Shown here in pieces: positions 7,626 through 15,978 of a stretch of DNA of 23,449 nucleotides. Position 1 is the stretch's first letter; each line of letters starts with the position of its first letter. The DNA lies in NCBI GenBank assembly GCA_038236995.1, contig JBBRZE010000083.1:1-23449 (forward strand), read 5' to 3'. The notes under the pieces were generated by a model, which had not been told where the DNA came from, searched no databases, and saw only the letters and a list, made by a program, of their open reading frames with translations. Made by a program: the position numbers and the translations under genes. Source of the DNA: JAAFHB01 sp038236995 (GTDB lineage: Bacteria > Bacteroidota > Bacteroidia > Bacteroidales > Prolixibacteraceae).

Positions 7626-7643
7626 CATTTCAAATGTGAAATG
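7626..7643. other. 7-bp hairpin downstream of the flavodoxin-like gene
   Basis: CATTTCA-AATG-TGAAATG forms a perfect stem between two convergent genes, upstream of the stronger hairpin at 7674-7700. Its role is unclear. Confidence 0.35.
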
Positions 7644-7673
7644 ATTAATATAAGTGATTACCATTAAACAATG

Positions 7674-7700
7674 AAACTGCCCGGTTTTGCCGGGCAGTTT
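7674..7700. terminator. Strong hairpin between convergent genes, probable bidirectional terminator
   Basis: A perfect 11-bp GC-rich stem (AAACTGCCCGG / CCGGGCAGTTT) with loop TTTTG. It lies between the plus-strand gene ending at 7569 and the minus-strand gene ending at 7768. The T run on each side is only three bases long, and it is part of the stem. Confidence 0.65.
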
Positions 7701-7767
7701 ATCGTACTTAAGAGAAAAAAATTAGTTCTGCTTTCTATTCATTCAGCACTTTTAAGTTATTCATTCA

Positions 7768-8889
7768 CTATTCAATAGCTAATATTGATTCGACGTCGGT
7801 AGTTCCAGCAGCAACCGCTTCGTTATTCTCATTCAAGAATCTTTCGGTCTCGGTTGCCATTTCAGCATTCACAAATTCAGCTGCCTTATATACGTTGGCG
7901 GTCATCCATGTTTTAACTGCTGGTTCAACTTCGAATGCTTCGTTGTTGCTGTTCAGAAATCTTTCGGTTTCGATTGCCATTTCAGCATTTACAAAATCGG
8001 CAGCCTTGTATTCGTTGGCGGCCATCCATGTTTCAACTTCAAGTGCTGGTTCAGCTTCAACTGCTTCGATATTGTTGTTCAGAAATCTTTCAGCTTCGCT
8101 TGCCATTTCATCATTTACAAAATCGGCAGCCTTATATTCGTTTGCGGTCATCCATGTTTCAACTTCAAGTGCTGGTTCAACTTCTACTGCTTCGATATCG
8201 TTGTTCAGAAATCTTTCAGCTTCGGTTGCCATTTCAGCATTCACATAATCGGCTGCTTTATATTCGTTGGCAGTCATCCATGTTTCAACTTCAAGTGCTG
8301 TTTCAACTTCAACTGCTTCGTTACTGCTTTTCAAAAATCTTTCAGCTTCGATTGCCATTTCAGCATTCACAAAATCAGCAGCCTTGTATTGGTTGGCGGC
8401 CATCCATGTTTCAACTGTAAGTGCTGGTTCAGCATCAACCGCTTCGTTATTGCTATTCAGGAATCTTTTAGCTTCGATTGCCATTTCAGCATTCACAAAA
8501 TCGGCTGCCTTATATTCGGTGGCGATCGTCATTGTTTCAATAGCAAGTCCTGGTTCAACTTCGACTACTTCGTTATTGCTGTTCAGAAACCTTTGGCCTT
8601 CGGCAGCTATTTCGGCTTTAACAAATTCAGATGCTTTATATTCAATGTTTTTTATCAATGATTCGACTGCGGGAACTGGTTCGTCAATTAATCTTGCATC
8701 GAGTATTGGCATCGAGGGAATGTTAGCGTTGTTTGTCAAAATTTGACTTGATCTGGTTTCATTTGTATAAGTTGCGTCGTTCAACTGTAGTTCTTTAACC
8801 CTGACTGCAGTGAAAATTGATATTGCAAATACTGCAACTAATATTCCAATCCTGATCTCTTTTTCTGGGTTGTACGATGTTGTTTTCAT
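7768..8889 (-). CDS. Membrane-anchored or exported acidic repeat protein, seven 42-residue units (unrecognised family)
   Basis: I do not recognise this 373-aa protein. It starts MKTTSYN; a hydrophobic stretch (about 14-29) acts as a signal peptide or anchor without an obvious cleavage site. A non-repetitive linker follows to residue 83. Seven units then run from residue 84 to the end: five of exactly 42 residues, one of 40 and a diverged last of 40. The unit core is YKAADFVNAEMA, E-x-E-R-F-L-N, N-N-E-A-V, E-P-A-L, V-E-T-W-M-x-A-N. The first half matches the 36-residue unit of the gene at 5652-6668 (Y-[NK]-A-x-[ED]-F-V-N-A-E), with about six extra residues in the second half. It shares its leader and upstream elements with that gene. 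Very Glu/Ala-rich; function unknown. Confidence 0.85.
   Translation of the reverse strand: MKTTSYNPEKEIRIGILVAVFAISIFTAVRVKELQLNDATYTNETRSSQILTNNANIPSMPILDARLIDEPVPAVESLIKNIEYKASEFVKAEIAAEGQRFLNSNNEVVEVEPGLAIETMTIATEYKAADFVNAEMAIEAKRFLNSNNEAVDAEPALTVETWMAANQYKAADFVNAEMAIEAERFLKSSNEAVEVETALEVETWMTANEYKAADYVNAEMATEAERFLNNDIEAVEVEPALEVETWMTANEYKAADFVNDEMASEAERFLNNNIEAVEAEPALEVETWMAANEYKAADFVNAEMAIETERFLNSNNEAFEVEPAVKTWMTANVYKAAEFVNAEMATETERFLNENNEAVAAGTTDVESILAIE
7771..8640 (-). repeat. Tandem 126-bp coding repeats (7 units)
   Basis: Five units of 126 bp, then a 120-bp unit with a two-codon deletion (EPAVKTWM for EPALxVETWM), then a diverged final unit of 40 codons. The period differs from the 108-bp array of the paralogue although the unit cores are related. 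Confidence 0.9.
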
Positions 8890-8938
8890 GATATTTTGTT
8901 TTTTTATTGTTTTCGTATCATTGTCGCGATGGAATTAT

Positions 8939-8952
8939 CAGTTATTGTGCCA
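8939..8952 (-). promoter_or_regulatory. Sigma-54-like promoter of the 42-aa-repeat gene
   Basis: The minus strand reads TGGCACAATAACTG from 8952 down to 8939. It has the same TTGGCAC -24-like element as the paralogue and the expected G of the -12 box, but A in place of C. The predicted start near 8927 gives a leader of about 38 nt. Downstream both leaders share ATAAT[TC]CCATC and GAAAACAAT. Confidence 0.4.
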
Positions 8953-9017
8953 AACTTTATAAATAACAGTAATACAGATTGATAAATGTTTTTGGAGGTG
9001 ATAAGATTTCAGTTATT

Positions 9018-9046
9018 TGTACGTTTTTTACAATTCAGATTGTACG
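9018..9046. promoter_or_regulatory. Two TGTACG sites, candidate activator binding
   Basis: TGTACG occurs at 9018-9023 and 9041-9046, 91-119 bp upstream of the predicted start of the 42-aa-repeat gene and 23 bp apart. The same GTACG half-site forms the palindrome upstream of the paralogue. Confidence 0.3.
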
Positions 9047-9126
9047 AATTTGGACAATCATGCGATAATATGTCTCATTGGCAAAGTGAATCTGATGATT
9101 CCATCTTCACTTCCCGATTTTCTATT

Positions 9127-9134
9127 TATTTTTG
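9127..9134 (+). promoter_or_regulatory. Possible -7 element of mutS2
   Basis: TATTTTTG matches TAnnTTTG and lies 21 bp before the mutS2 ATG. No well-spaced upstream TTG is visible, so the call is weak. Confidence 0.35.
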
Positions 9135-9155
9135 TGGTGTAATCTATAAGCAGAT

Positions 9156-11642
9156 ATGGATATTTATCCTTCAAATTTTGAGAGTAAGATTGGTTTTGAT
9201 AAAGTGCGTGAGATACTTCAGGGACGCTGTCTAAGTACATTGGGGAAAGAACAAGTCGATGATTGTGGTTTTTCATCCAGTCGTGAAGACGTTGAACGTC
9301 AATTGGATGAAACGATTGAATTCGTAAAGATCATTAGCGATGGGATGAATTTTCCCAGCGGCTATTTTATCGATATGCGACCTGCATTGGAGCGATCGAA
9401 AGTTATGGGGACTTTTCTGGAGGTGTTCGAACTGTTTGATCTTCGACGCTCGCTGGAAACGGTTCGCGCCATTGTTGCTTTCTTTCGGAACACCGAGGAG
9501 GAGACTTTCCCAAGATTGAGAAATGTGGTGCAGAATGTGCAGGTATTTCCATTTATATACGAACGCATCGACCAGATAATCAATAAACATGGACAAATAA
9601 AGGACAACGCTTCGCCAGAACTTTCCCAAATTCGGCGGGATATTTTTTCGCTTCAATCGAGCATTTCGAAAATGATGTCCACTATCTTGCGGAAGATGCA
9701 AGCTGAAGGACTCGTCGAGAAAGATATTTCTGTTTCTATGCGTGACGGGCGCGCGGTGATACCTGTTGGAGCAGCCAATAAACGGAAAATCAAGGGAATC
9801 ATTCATGATGAATCTGCTACGGGAAGAACAGCATATGTGGAACCGGAGGAGATCGTCGAAACGAATAATCGCATCCGCGAGTTAGAGTCGGCTGAAAGAC
9901 GGGAGATTGTAAAAATATTGACACGCTTTACAGACGATATTCGGCCATATGCCGATGATATTGCCTATTCGTACCAGGTGATGGCTATCCTCGATTTTAT
10001 CAGGGCAAAAGCGATCTGGTCCATCGAAAGCAAATCGGTTAAACCGGTCCTTTTACGCGAAATCGAACTCGACTGGATCGCCGCACGTCATCCACTTTTG
10101 GAAATTAATCTTGCCCGTGAACAGCGCAAAATTGTTCCGCTGGATATCAGGCTCGACAAGCACGATCGAATATTATTAATTTCAGGACCAAATGCAGGGG
10201 GAAAATCGGTTTGCTTAAAAACAGTTGGCTTGTTGCAATATATGCTGCAATGCGGTATTCCCATTCCTGTTCAGGTCGATAGCCACACCTGTTTGTTTAG
10301 GGCTGTTTTTATGGATATTGGTGATGATCAGTCGTTGGATAACGATTTAAGCACTTATAGCTCTCATCTTTACAATATGAAATTCTTTGTGAAGAACTGT
10401 TCAACCGATTCTTTGGTGCTTATCGATGAATTTGGAACAGGAACAGAGCCGATGCTTGGTGGTGCTATTGCAGAATCAATCCTCAATAAGATAAATGAGC
10501 TGGGATCATTTGGCGTGATCACCACCCATTATACCAATCTGAAACACTTCGCGTCGTCAGCACCCGGAATTGCCAATGGTGCAATGATGTATGATTCGCA
10601 CAAGATGGAGCCACTTTTTCAGCTTCAGATCGGAAAGCCGGGTAGTTCGTTTGCGTTTGAGATTGCCCGAAAAATTGGACTTCCTGAAGAGATTCTCCAG
10701 GATGCCACCAACAAAATAGGGGTCGATCACATCGATTTTGACAAACACTTGCGAGAAATTGTTCGTGATAAAAAATACTGGGAAAGCAAACGACTTAAAA
10801 TCAGGCAGGAGGAGAAGCGGATTGACGAGTTGGCCGAAAATTACGAAAGTGGTCTTGCGGAGACCAAAAAGTTACGAAAAGAGATTCTCGAAAAAGCAAA
10901 GCGGGAGGCGGAAGAGATTGTTTCGGGAGCTAATAAGATTATTGAAAAGACAATTCGCGATATAAAAGAGGCAGATGCGAGCAAGGAGCGGACACAGGAA
11001 GCACGTCAAAGGCTCGAGGATTTTAAAGCGGAAGTTTCCCGAAAAGGGGAGGATGATGATGAGCGGATCGTCCGGAAAATGGCGAAGCTGAAGCAAAACG
11101 AACTTCAACGTAAAGAGCGACCCCTAAAAGTTGAAGAGAAAAAGAAAGACGTTATTGTTCCTAAAAAGGCCCCTGCAGAGATCGAAGTTGGAGGCTGGGT
11201 TCGTTTACCAGGTCAGGATACAATGGGAGAAGTGCTTGAAATTAAGTCAAATAATATTACAGTTGCATTCGGTCATCTGCGCTCTGTCGTAAAACGGAGC
11301 AAACTGGTGTCGGTGGCGCGCAGCGAGGTTAAGAACCGAAGGGTTGAAAATAATACAATAGGACGCATCAACCAGGATATAGGGGAGCGAAAACTTGTTT
11401 TCAAGCCAAATATTGATGTGCGCGGTTTACGTGCAGAAGAGGCGCTTCAAAAAATCAGGGAGTTTGTAGATGAGGCCATTATGATTGATGTCAGTGAACT
11501 CCATATTCTGCACGGTAAAGGCAACGGAATTTTACGCGAGCTGATTCAGAGTTATCTGAGATCGGAACCAGCCGTTAAAAACTGTCGCGACGAGCATGTA
11601 CAATTTGGAGGATCAGGAATTACGATTGTGGAGTTGGGGTAA
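9156..11642 (+). CDS. mutS2: MutS2 family ATPase/endonuclease
   Basis: MutS-like ATPase of 828 aa. Characterised MutS2 proteins suppress recombination through branched-DNA cleavage or rescue collided ribosomes, depending on species. The N-terminal core/lever region spans about 1-300. The ATPase has Walker A GPNAGGKS (344-351), Walker B LVLIDEFGTG (Asp424-Glu425) and the following TTHYTNLK. A charged coiled-coil region covers about 520-640. A KOW-like segment near 680-730 (GGWVRLPGQDTMGEVLEI) precedes the C-terminal Smr nuclease domain (about 748-828), which has DVRGLRAEEA and the HGKGNGILRE motif. MutS mismatch-recognition domains are absent, as expected. Length is slightly above the usual 780-800. 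It stands alone, divergent from the 42-aa-repeat gene. Confidence 0.96.
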   Translation: MDIYPSNFESKIGFDKVREILQGRCLSTLGKEQVDDCGFSSSREDVERQLDETIEFVKIISDGMNFPSGYFIDMRPALERSKVMGTFLEVFELFDLRRSLETVRAIVAFFRNTEEETFPRLRNVVQNVQVFPFIYERIDQIINKHGQIKDNASPELSQIRRDIFSLQSSISKMMSTILRKMQAEGLVEKDISVSMRDGRAVIPVGAANKRKIKGIIHDESATGRTAYVEPEEIVETNNRIRELESAERREIVKILTRFTDDIRPYADDIAYSYQVMAILDFIRAKAIWSIESKSVKPVLLREIELDWIAARHPLLEINLAREQRKIVPLDIRLDKHDRILLISGPNAGGKSVCLKTVGLLQYMLQCGIPIPVQVDSHTCLFRAVFMDIGDDQSLDNDLSTYSSHLYNMKFFVKNCSTDSLVLIDEFGTGTEPMLGGAIAESILNKINELGSFGVITTHYTNLKHFASSAPGIANGAMMYDSHKMEPLFQLQIGKPGSSFAFEIARKIGLPEEILQDATNKIGVDHIDFDKHLREIVRDKKYWESKRLKIRQEEKRIDELAENYESGLAETKKLRKEILEKAKREAEEIVSGANKIIEKTIRDIKEADASKERTQEARQRLEDFKAEVSRKGEDDDERIVRKMAKLKQNELQRKERPLKVEEKKKDVIVPKKAPAEIEVGGWVRLPGQDTMGEVLEIKSNNITVAFGHLRSVVKRSKLVSVARSEVKNRRVENNTIGRINQDIGERKLVFKPNIDVRGLRAEEALQKIREFVDEAIMIDVSELHILHGKGNGILRELIQSYLRSEPAVKNCRDEHVQFGGSGITIVELG

Positions 11643-11795
11643 TTTTTGCTAATAGGTTGATGGGTTAATGGACTAATAGTTTAATGTGATATTCGTTGTT
11701 CAGTCATGATCTTGAGATGCACTCGGCTACCTAATTTTTAATGAGTCCGGATCTTTTCTATGATCAAAAGGAGGAAGATAACTATCGCTTCGGTT
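11643..11795. other. Intergenic region between convergent mutS2 and MNT genes
   Basis: A 153-bp stretch with no gene. It begins with a low-complexity TTAATGG/CTAATAG-like stretch (11650-11690). I found no convincing terminator hairpin for either convergent gene. Confidence 0.4.
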
Positions 11796-12101
11796 TTAAT
11801 CTCTTTTATATAATACCTTCCCAACTCTGGAAATATGTTCGATCAGATGTATATTTCTGATGTTATATATGTCTTGTAAATCAACTAAATAAGGCAGATT
11901 GCTGTCGTCAAGATCTAATAATATATTTGCAATAATGTGTCTGTCGGTTTTGCTGTCTTTTATCACCAAATCGATATCGCTTCTATTTGTGTAATTACCT
12001 TTTGCCCTTGATCCGTACAACACAACTTCTTTTACTGCATTATATTTACCAAATATTGCTTTTAGTAAATGAATATTTTCTTCTGTCAAACCATGTTGCA
12101 T
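11796..12101 (-). CDS. MNT-type nucleotidyltransferase (MntA/HI0073-like antitoxin)
   Basis: Minimal nucleotidyltransferase of 101 aa. The family signature is complete: G30-S-R-A-K-G, then S-D42-x-D44, and a third acidic residue at D74 in LVDLQD. In the characterised HepT/MntA pair such an enzyme inactivates the HEPN RNase by transferring AMP to a tyrosine beside its active site; whether this one does so is inferred from family and neighbour. It lies downstream of the HEPN gene on the same strand, but 90 bp away, whereas such pairs usually abut or overlap. No separate promoter is evident. Confidence 0.88.
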   Translation of the reverse strand: MQHGLTEENIHLLKAIFGKYNAVKEVVLYGSRAKGNYTNRSDIDLVIKDSKTDRHIIANILLDLDDSNLPYLVDLQDIYNIRNIHLIEHISRVGKVLYKRD

Positions 12102-12191
12102 CTGTTTATACTTTGTTTTTTATTTGTCACATAGAACTCGCCAATAATCATTTTTTTGTCTGAGAAACGTTTTCTCATGACTCGTTTCCTC
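12102..12191. other. Spacer between HEPN and MNT genes with a hairpin
   Basis: This 90-bp gap holds TGAGAAA-CGT-TTTCTCA (12161-12177), a perfect 7-bp stem with a 3-nt loop, starting 14 nt after the HEPN stop. On the minus strand it is followed by an A run, not a T run, so it is not a classical terminator. It could modulate expression or mRNA stability between the genes. Confidence 0.45.
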
Positions 12192-12599
12192 TTACAGTTG
12201 TTTTTCAATTAATTCAAGATAGAGCTCATTCAAAGTGTCAATGTACTCGTTGATTATGGATGGAATAACGGTTTCAAAAATTTCAAAATCATAAGTATGA
12301 CTCATCAAGTTACGGTCTCCAATCATTTTAAGCCAGGATTCAACATCAGAGATATATTTTGCTTGAAAAGCCTCTCTTATAACTGCTTTTGGGGATATTT
12401 TATCCAACAGAAGTCCATCATCTTCCATTTTATCCTTTAATGTTTTCCAAGCCAACTCCAGTGTAAATTCAAAGCGCTGAATAATACCTTCTTTCTCTAA
12501 CTGAGATAAGGATTTTATGTCTAACTCTTTCAATTCACGTAACAAATAAATAGCTCTGCTAAAATTTTTGAATCGCTGTTGCCACCTTACATCATCCAT
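12192..12599 (-). CDS. HEPN-domain protein (HI0074/HepT-like toxin)
   Basis: All-helical protein of 135 aa of the 'nucleotidyltransferase substrate-binding' (HI0074) type, related to HepT. The RX4HXY motif of HEPN RNase toxins is intact: R96-NLMS-H101-T-Y103. In the HepT/MntA system the tyrosine next to this motif is the AMPylation target, so Tyr103 is the predicted site here. The upstream QRFEFTLELAWKTLKDKM segment is typical of the HI0074 family. It is the first gene of a pair with the MNT enzyme. Toxicity is not proven: HI0074-type proteins are less well characterised than HepT. No TAnnTTTG promoter was recognised upstream. Confidence 0.88.
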   Translation of the reverse strand: MDDVRWQQRFKNFSRAIYLLRELKELDIKSLSQLEKEGIIQRFEFTLELAWKTLKDKMEDDGLLLDKISPKAVIREAFQAKYISDVESWLKMIGDRNLMSHTYDFEIFETVIPSIINEYIDTLNELYLELIEKQL

Positions 12600-12700
12600 A
12601 GAATTACTATTTATTTAATTTTGAATAGCTAAAAATACAATTAAAAGGTTCGATATATGTAAAAAGAGTCAGTTATTTTCAGTCCTTTTTTAGTAAGATG

Positions 12701-14854
12701 CTATTTCACAATCTCCATCTCCTTCAATAAATAACCCGCGCCGGCAAATTTATCAATGATAAAGAGGGCATAACGCATATCGAGCGCAATATTGCGGCAC
12801 TGATCAGGATCATATACGATATCGCTCATTGTTCCTTCCCATGAACGGTCAAAATTTAATCCGATCAAGTCGCCCTGTGCATTCACAACAGGACTTCCAG
12901 AATTACCACCGGTGGTGTGGTTCGAAGCGCAAAATGCGATAGGAACTTCACCTGACTCATTTGCATACTGACCAAAGTCGCGGGTAATGTATAGTTTCTT
13001 TAATAACTCCGGAACATTGTAATCAGCGATTTCCGGATTGTCTTTTTCGATGATTCCTTTTAAGGTGGTAAAACATTTGTACGTCACGGCATCAGCAGGA
13101 TTGTAGCCTTCAATCTTTCCATAAGCGATTCGCAAGGTAAGGTTCGCATCGGCCATTAATCGCTTGTCAGCATTCATTTCCATGATGGCGGCTGTGTATT
13201 TTTTCTGAACAGCTCCAATGTCGGAATAGATGGATCTGAAAATCAGATCAACATTGTCCCGGTTGTATTGCCTGATCATCTTAAAGAGGGCGTAAACCGG
13301 ATCTTTCTGCAACCTTTTAACTGATTTCTGATTGAAGTTATTAAGCAGCTTATTGATCTTTAAGCTATCCGTTAAAATCGATTTTCCGTATATCTTAGCT
13401 GAATAACCATCTTTCGTGATAACCGGTATACGTTTAATCAGTTCTTCCGGCATAAATTTTTGGTCAACTTTCGTGACATAAATCTTCATAAGTGCGGTCC
13501 ACACCCTTTCATCCGTTGTCTGATCGTAATCTTTAAAATAACCAATGAGATAATCTTTGAGTTGATCGATCTCTTTTTTTAATTGTTCATTGTCTTTTGC
13601 GGTTTCAAGTGGTTCGAACCTGGCTGCAAGCGAAAAGATATCGGAGCCACGCTGAATACATTCAGTATAATAATCATTTGCAGCCTGATAGGGAAGATAT
13701 TCTTTATAAAGCTTTTCGAAATCGGAAAGTGTCGTCCCGTATTTTTTGATACGTTCAGGATCCGCAGTCACCCATTTCGTAAATTCAGCTTCACCTTCTT
13801 TCTTTACATTTACAGCATCAAGTCGTTGCAGCCCTTTAACTTCACCCTGCCATTTCTTCCATGAATTGGAGGCTGAAACATATTTGCCGGCATATTGAAT
13901 CCTGATTTTAGGATCGGATTTCATACGTTCGTCCCAGATATTCAGTTTGACAGTCCGGATAGCTATCTTTGCCGGATCACTTTGATTCATTATCAGGCTT
14001 ACTGATTGCGACGGGATGTAACGTTGCGTTGTCCCCGGATATCCAAATACCATTGTAAAATCACCCTCTTTGAACCCTTTAAGATTTATCGGGAAAACCT
14101 TCTTTGGTTTGTAGGGCACATTTTCGGGAGAATAGGCCGCGGGCTTATTGTCTTTTCCAGCGTAGATTCTGAAAAGCGAGAAATCGCCGGTATGACGTGG
14201 CCATATCCAGTTATCCGTGTCGCCGCCAAATTTTCCGATCGAAACGGGAGGTGCACCAACTAACCTAATGTCTTTAAAAACTTCGTAGATATAGATAAAA
14301 TATTGATTTCCATTAAATAATGGTTTGATATCTGCCGAGTACCCTGTTCCTTTAAGGTATTCCTTTTTAATTCTATCAGCCCTTTTCTGAAGTGTATGCT
14401 GCCTTGTAGCCTGATCTATCTTATCGGCTCCATTCTTCAGCATCTTGTCGGTGATATCCTCCATCTTCACCAAAAACTGAACAGTCAATCCGGGGTTGGT
14501 CAACTCTTCCGATTTGTTCATGGCCCAGAAACCATTCGTTAGGTAATCATGTTCGACAGAACTGTGTTTCTGGATTTGCCCAAAGCCACAATGATGATTT
14601 GTTATCACCAGTCCATCGGCTGAAATAACGCCACCTGTACATCCTGTGCCAAAAAGTACAACAGCATCTTTCATACTTGCCTTATTGACACTGTATACAT
14701 CTTCAGCTGAAAGTTTAAACCCCATTTTCGACATCTCTTCGATGTTGTATTTCTGAAGCAGCGTAGGAATCCACATGCCCTCTTTGGCAAATAAACAGGT
14801 TGAAACGGTGGTGAAAATTAGAATGATGAAAATTTGACGTAGCATTTTAATCAA
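12701..14854 (-). CDS. S46 family dipeptidyl-peptidase, DPP11-like (Asp/Glu-specific)
   Basis: Secreted or periplasmic serine exopeptidase of 717 aa that removes N-terminal dipeptides. A signal peptide covers about residues 1-23 (MIKMLRQ then a hydrophobic core ending LFA). The chymotrypsin-type triad is visible: His88 in ITNHHCGFG, Asp224 in RHTGDFSLFR, and Ser652 in GGNSGSPV. Arg670, 18 residues after the serine, matches the Ser655-Arg673 spacing reported for Porphyromonas gingivalis DPP11, where the Arg gives Asp/Glu specificity. DPP7 lacks it, so I favour DPP11. Length fits the family (about 710-720). Translation may instead start at Met4 (14843-14845). It is the last gene of the DUF2520-HAD-Maf run, 15 bp after maf. 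Confidence 0.94.
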   Translation of the reverse strand: MIKMLRQIFIILIFTTVSTCLFAKEGMWIPTLLQKYNIEEMSKMGFKLSAEDVYSVNKASMKDAVVLFGTGCTGGVISADGLVITNHHCGFGQIQKHSSVEHDYLTNGFWAMNKSEELTNPGLTVQFLVKMEDITDKMLKNGADKIDQATRQHTLQKRADRIKKEYLKGTGYSADIKPLFNGNQYFIYIYEVFKDIRLVGAPPVSIGKFGGDTDNWIWPRHTGDFSLFRIYAGKDNKPAAYSPENVPYKPKKVFPINLKGFKEGDFTMVFGYPGTTQRYIPSQSVSLIMNQSDPAKIAIRTVKLNIWDERMKSDPKIRIQYAGKYVSASNSWKKWQGEVKGLQRLDAVNVKKEGEAEFTKWVTADPERIKKYGTTLSDFEKLYKEYLPYQAANDYYTECIQRGSDIFSLAARFEPLETAKDNEQLKKEIDQLKDYLIGYFKDYDQTTDERVWTALMKIYVTKVDQKFMPEELIKRIPVITKDGYSAKIYGKSILTDSLKINKLLNNFNQKSVKRLQKDPVYALFKMIRQYNRDNVDLIFRSIYSDIGAVQKKYTAAIMEMNADKRLMADANLTLRIAYGKIEGYNPADAVTYKCFTTLKGIIEKDNPEIADYNVPELLKKLYITRDFGQYANESGEVPIAFCASNHTTGGNSGSPVVNAQGDLIGLNFDRSWEGTMSDIVYDPDQCRNIALDMRYALFIIDKFAGAGYLLKEMEIVK

Positions 14855-14869
14855 TTTGGTATTTATAAA

Positions 14870-15439
14870 TCAGAACTTTATTAACTCTTCGTATAACCGT
14901 TGAACAGGTAGTCCCATCACATTGAAATAAGACCCTTCGATTCTTTCGATCGCAATGTAACCAATCCATTCCTGAACGCCATACGATCCGGCTTTATCGT
15001 AAGGATGGTAATTTTTAAGGTAATAGTCTATTTCGCTATCTGTTAAATCCTTGAAGTAGACATCTGTTGTGGATGAAAAGGCAATCTGCTTCTCTTTCGT
15101 GGTCAGACAAACCCCGGTAACAACCACGTGCTTTTTACCCGACAATTGACGAAGCATTTCGGCAGCGTGTTCATAGTCATTTGGTTTTCCAAGAACAATG
15201 CCATCGATCCATACAATTGTATCTGCGGTAATCACAAGCGTATCACTTCTTAATTCATTGTGAAAAGGTTCCGCCTTTAATTTTGCAAGGTAAACGGGGA
15301 TCTCCTCCATTGGTAATCCTTCAGGGAATATTTCATCCACTTCATGAATGATCACTTCGAACGGGAGGTCAAGGCCGGCAAGCAGCTCATGTCTTCGCGG
15401 TGACTTAGAGGCAAGAATTATTTTGTAATCAGTAATCAT
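14870..15439 (-). CDS. maf: Maf family nucleotide pyrophosphatase
   Basis: Non-canonical NTP pyrophosphatase of 189 aa that hydrolyses dTTP/UTP or modified nucleotides to the monophosphate; the subfamily cannot be fixed by eye. The N-terminal motif ILASKSPRRHELL (9-21) is the Maf nucleotide-binding loop. ITADTIVW carries the catalytic Asp, and VVVTGVCL and DKAGSYGVQ are the other conserved blocks. Length is normal. It lies between the KdsC-like gene (6 bp gap) and the S46 peptidase (15 bp gap), all on the minus strand, so they probably share a transcript from the DUF2520 promoter. Confidence 0.95.
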   Translation of the reverse strand: MITDYKIILASKSPRRHELLAGLDLPFEVIIHEVDEIFPEGLPMEEIPVYLAKLKAEPFHNELRSDTLVITADTIVWIDGIVLGKPNDYEHAAEMLRQLSGKKHVVVTGVCLTTKEKQIAFSSTTDVYFKDLTDSEIDYYLKNYHPYDKAGSYGVQEWIGYIAIERIEGSYFNVMGLPVQRLYEELIKF

Positions 15440-15445
15440 CGTATG

Positions 15446-15976
15446 TTAAAATAAGTTCCAGTCCATTGTCTCACAATTAATCCAGGTTCCCTGCGCACGC
15501 ATCACCTGTTCAAGGACGTCGCGGATACAACCTTCACCACCGTCTTTATCCGAAATGTAATGTGATATAGCTTTGATTTCAGGAGCCGCATCTTTGGGAC
15601 ATACCGGAACTCCAACTGCCTTCATTGCCGGGTAATCGGGCAGATCGTCGCCCATGTACATTACCTCATCCGCCTTCAGGTTATTCTTTTCAAGAAAATC
15701 ATACAGACATGGTAATTTTTTCAACGAGCCTGCATATACATCTTTGATTCCTATTTTTTTACATCTGTTGATCACTTCAATCGTTTTTCCGCCAGTAATA
15801 ATACAGACAGGATACCCAATTCTCACAGCGTAAACCAACGCAAATCCGTCCTTCAGGTTCGAGGTCCTGACAGTCTCTCCATCGGATGCAAGAACCTGGG
15901 TTGCTTTTGATAAAACGCCATCCACGTCAAATACGAATGCTTTGACCTTCATCAATTCTTCTTTAAAAAATGCCAT
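15446..15976 (-). CDS. KdsC-like HAD phosphatase (YrbI family)
   Basis: HAD-superfamily phosphatase of 176 aa, of the type that dephosphorylates KDO-8-phosphate in lipopolysaccharide core synthesis. Motif I is DVDGVL (nucleophile Asp17, acid/base Asp19), motif II is IITGG, a conserved Lys lies in the GSLKKLP stretch, and motif III is GDDLPDYPAM. The cap-less C0 form fits KdsC. The ATG at 15974-15976 lies 2 bp after the DUF2520 stop, implying translational coupling; an internal ATG at 15952 with GAAGA upstream is an alternative. The tail after residue 160 (TWINCETMDWNLF) is outside the core fold. Substrate is inferred from the family only. Confidence 0.9.
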   Translation of the reverse strand: MAFFKEELMKVKAFVFDVDGVLSKATQVLASDGETVRTSNLKDGFALVYAVRIGYPVCIITGGKTIEVINRCKKIGIKDVYAGSLKKLPCLYDFLEKNNLKADEVMYMGDDLPDYPAMKAVGVPVCPKDAAPEIKAISHYISDKDGGEGCIRDVLEQVMRAQGTWINCETMDWNLF

Positions 15977-15978
15977 TA

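Noticed and set aside
7895..8746. Long plus-strand open frames across the 42-residue repeats
   Set aside because: Antisense shadows of the 126-bp period; several frames stay open at once, as expected from a repeat lacking stops.
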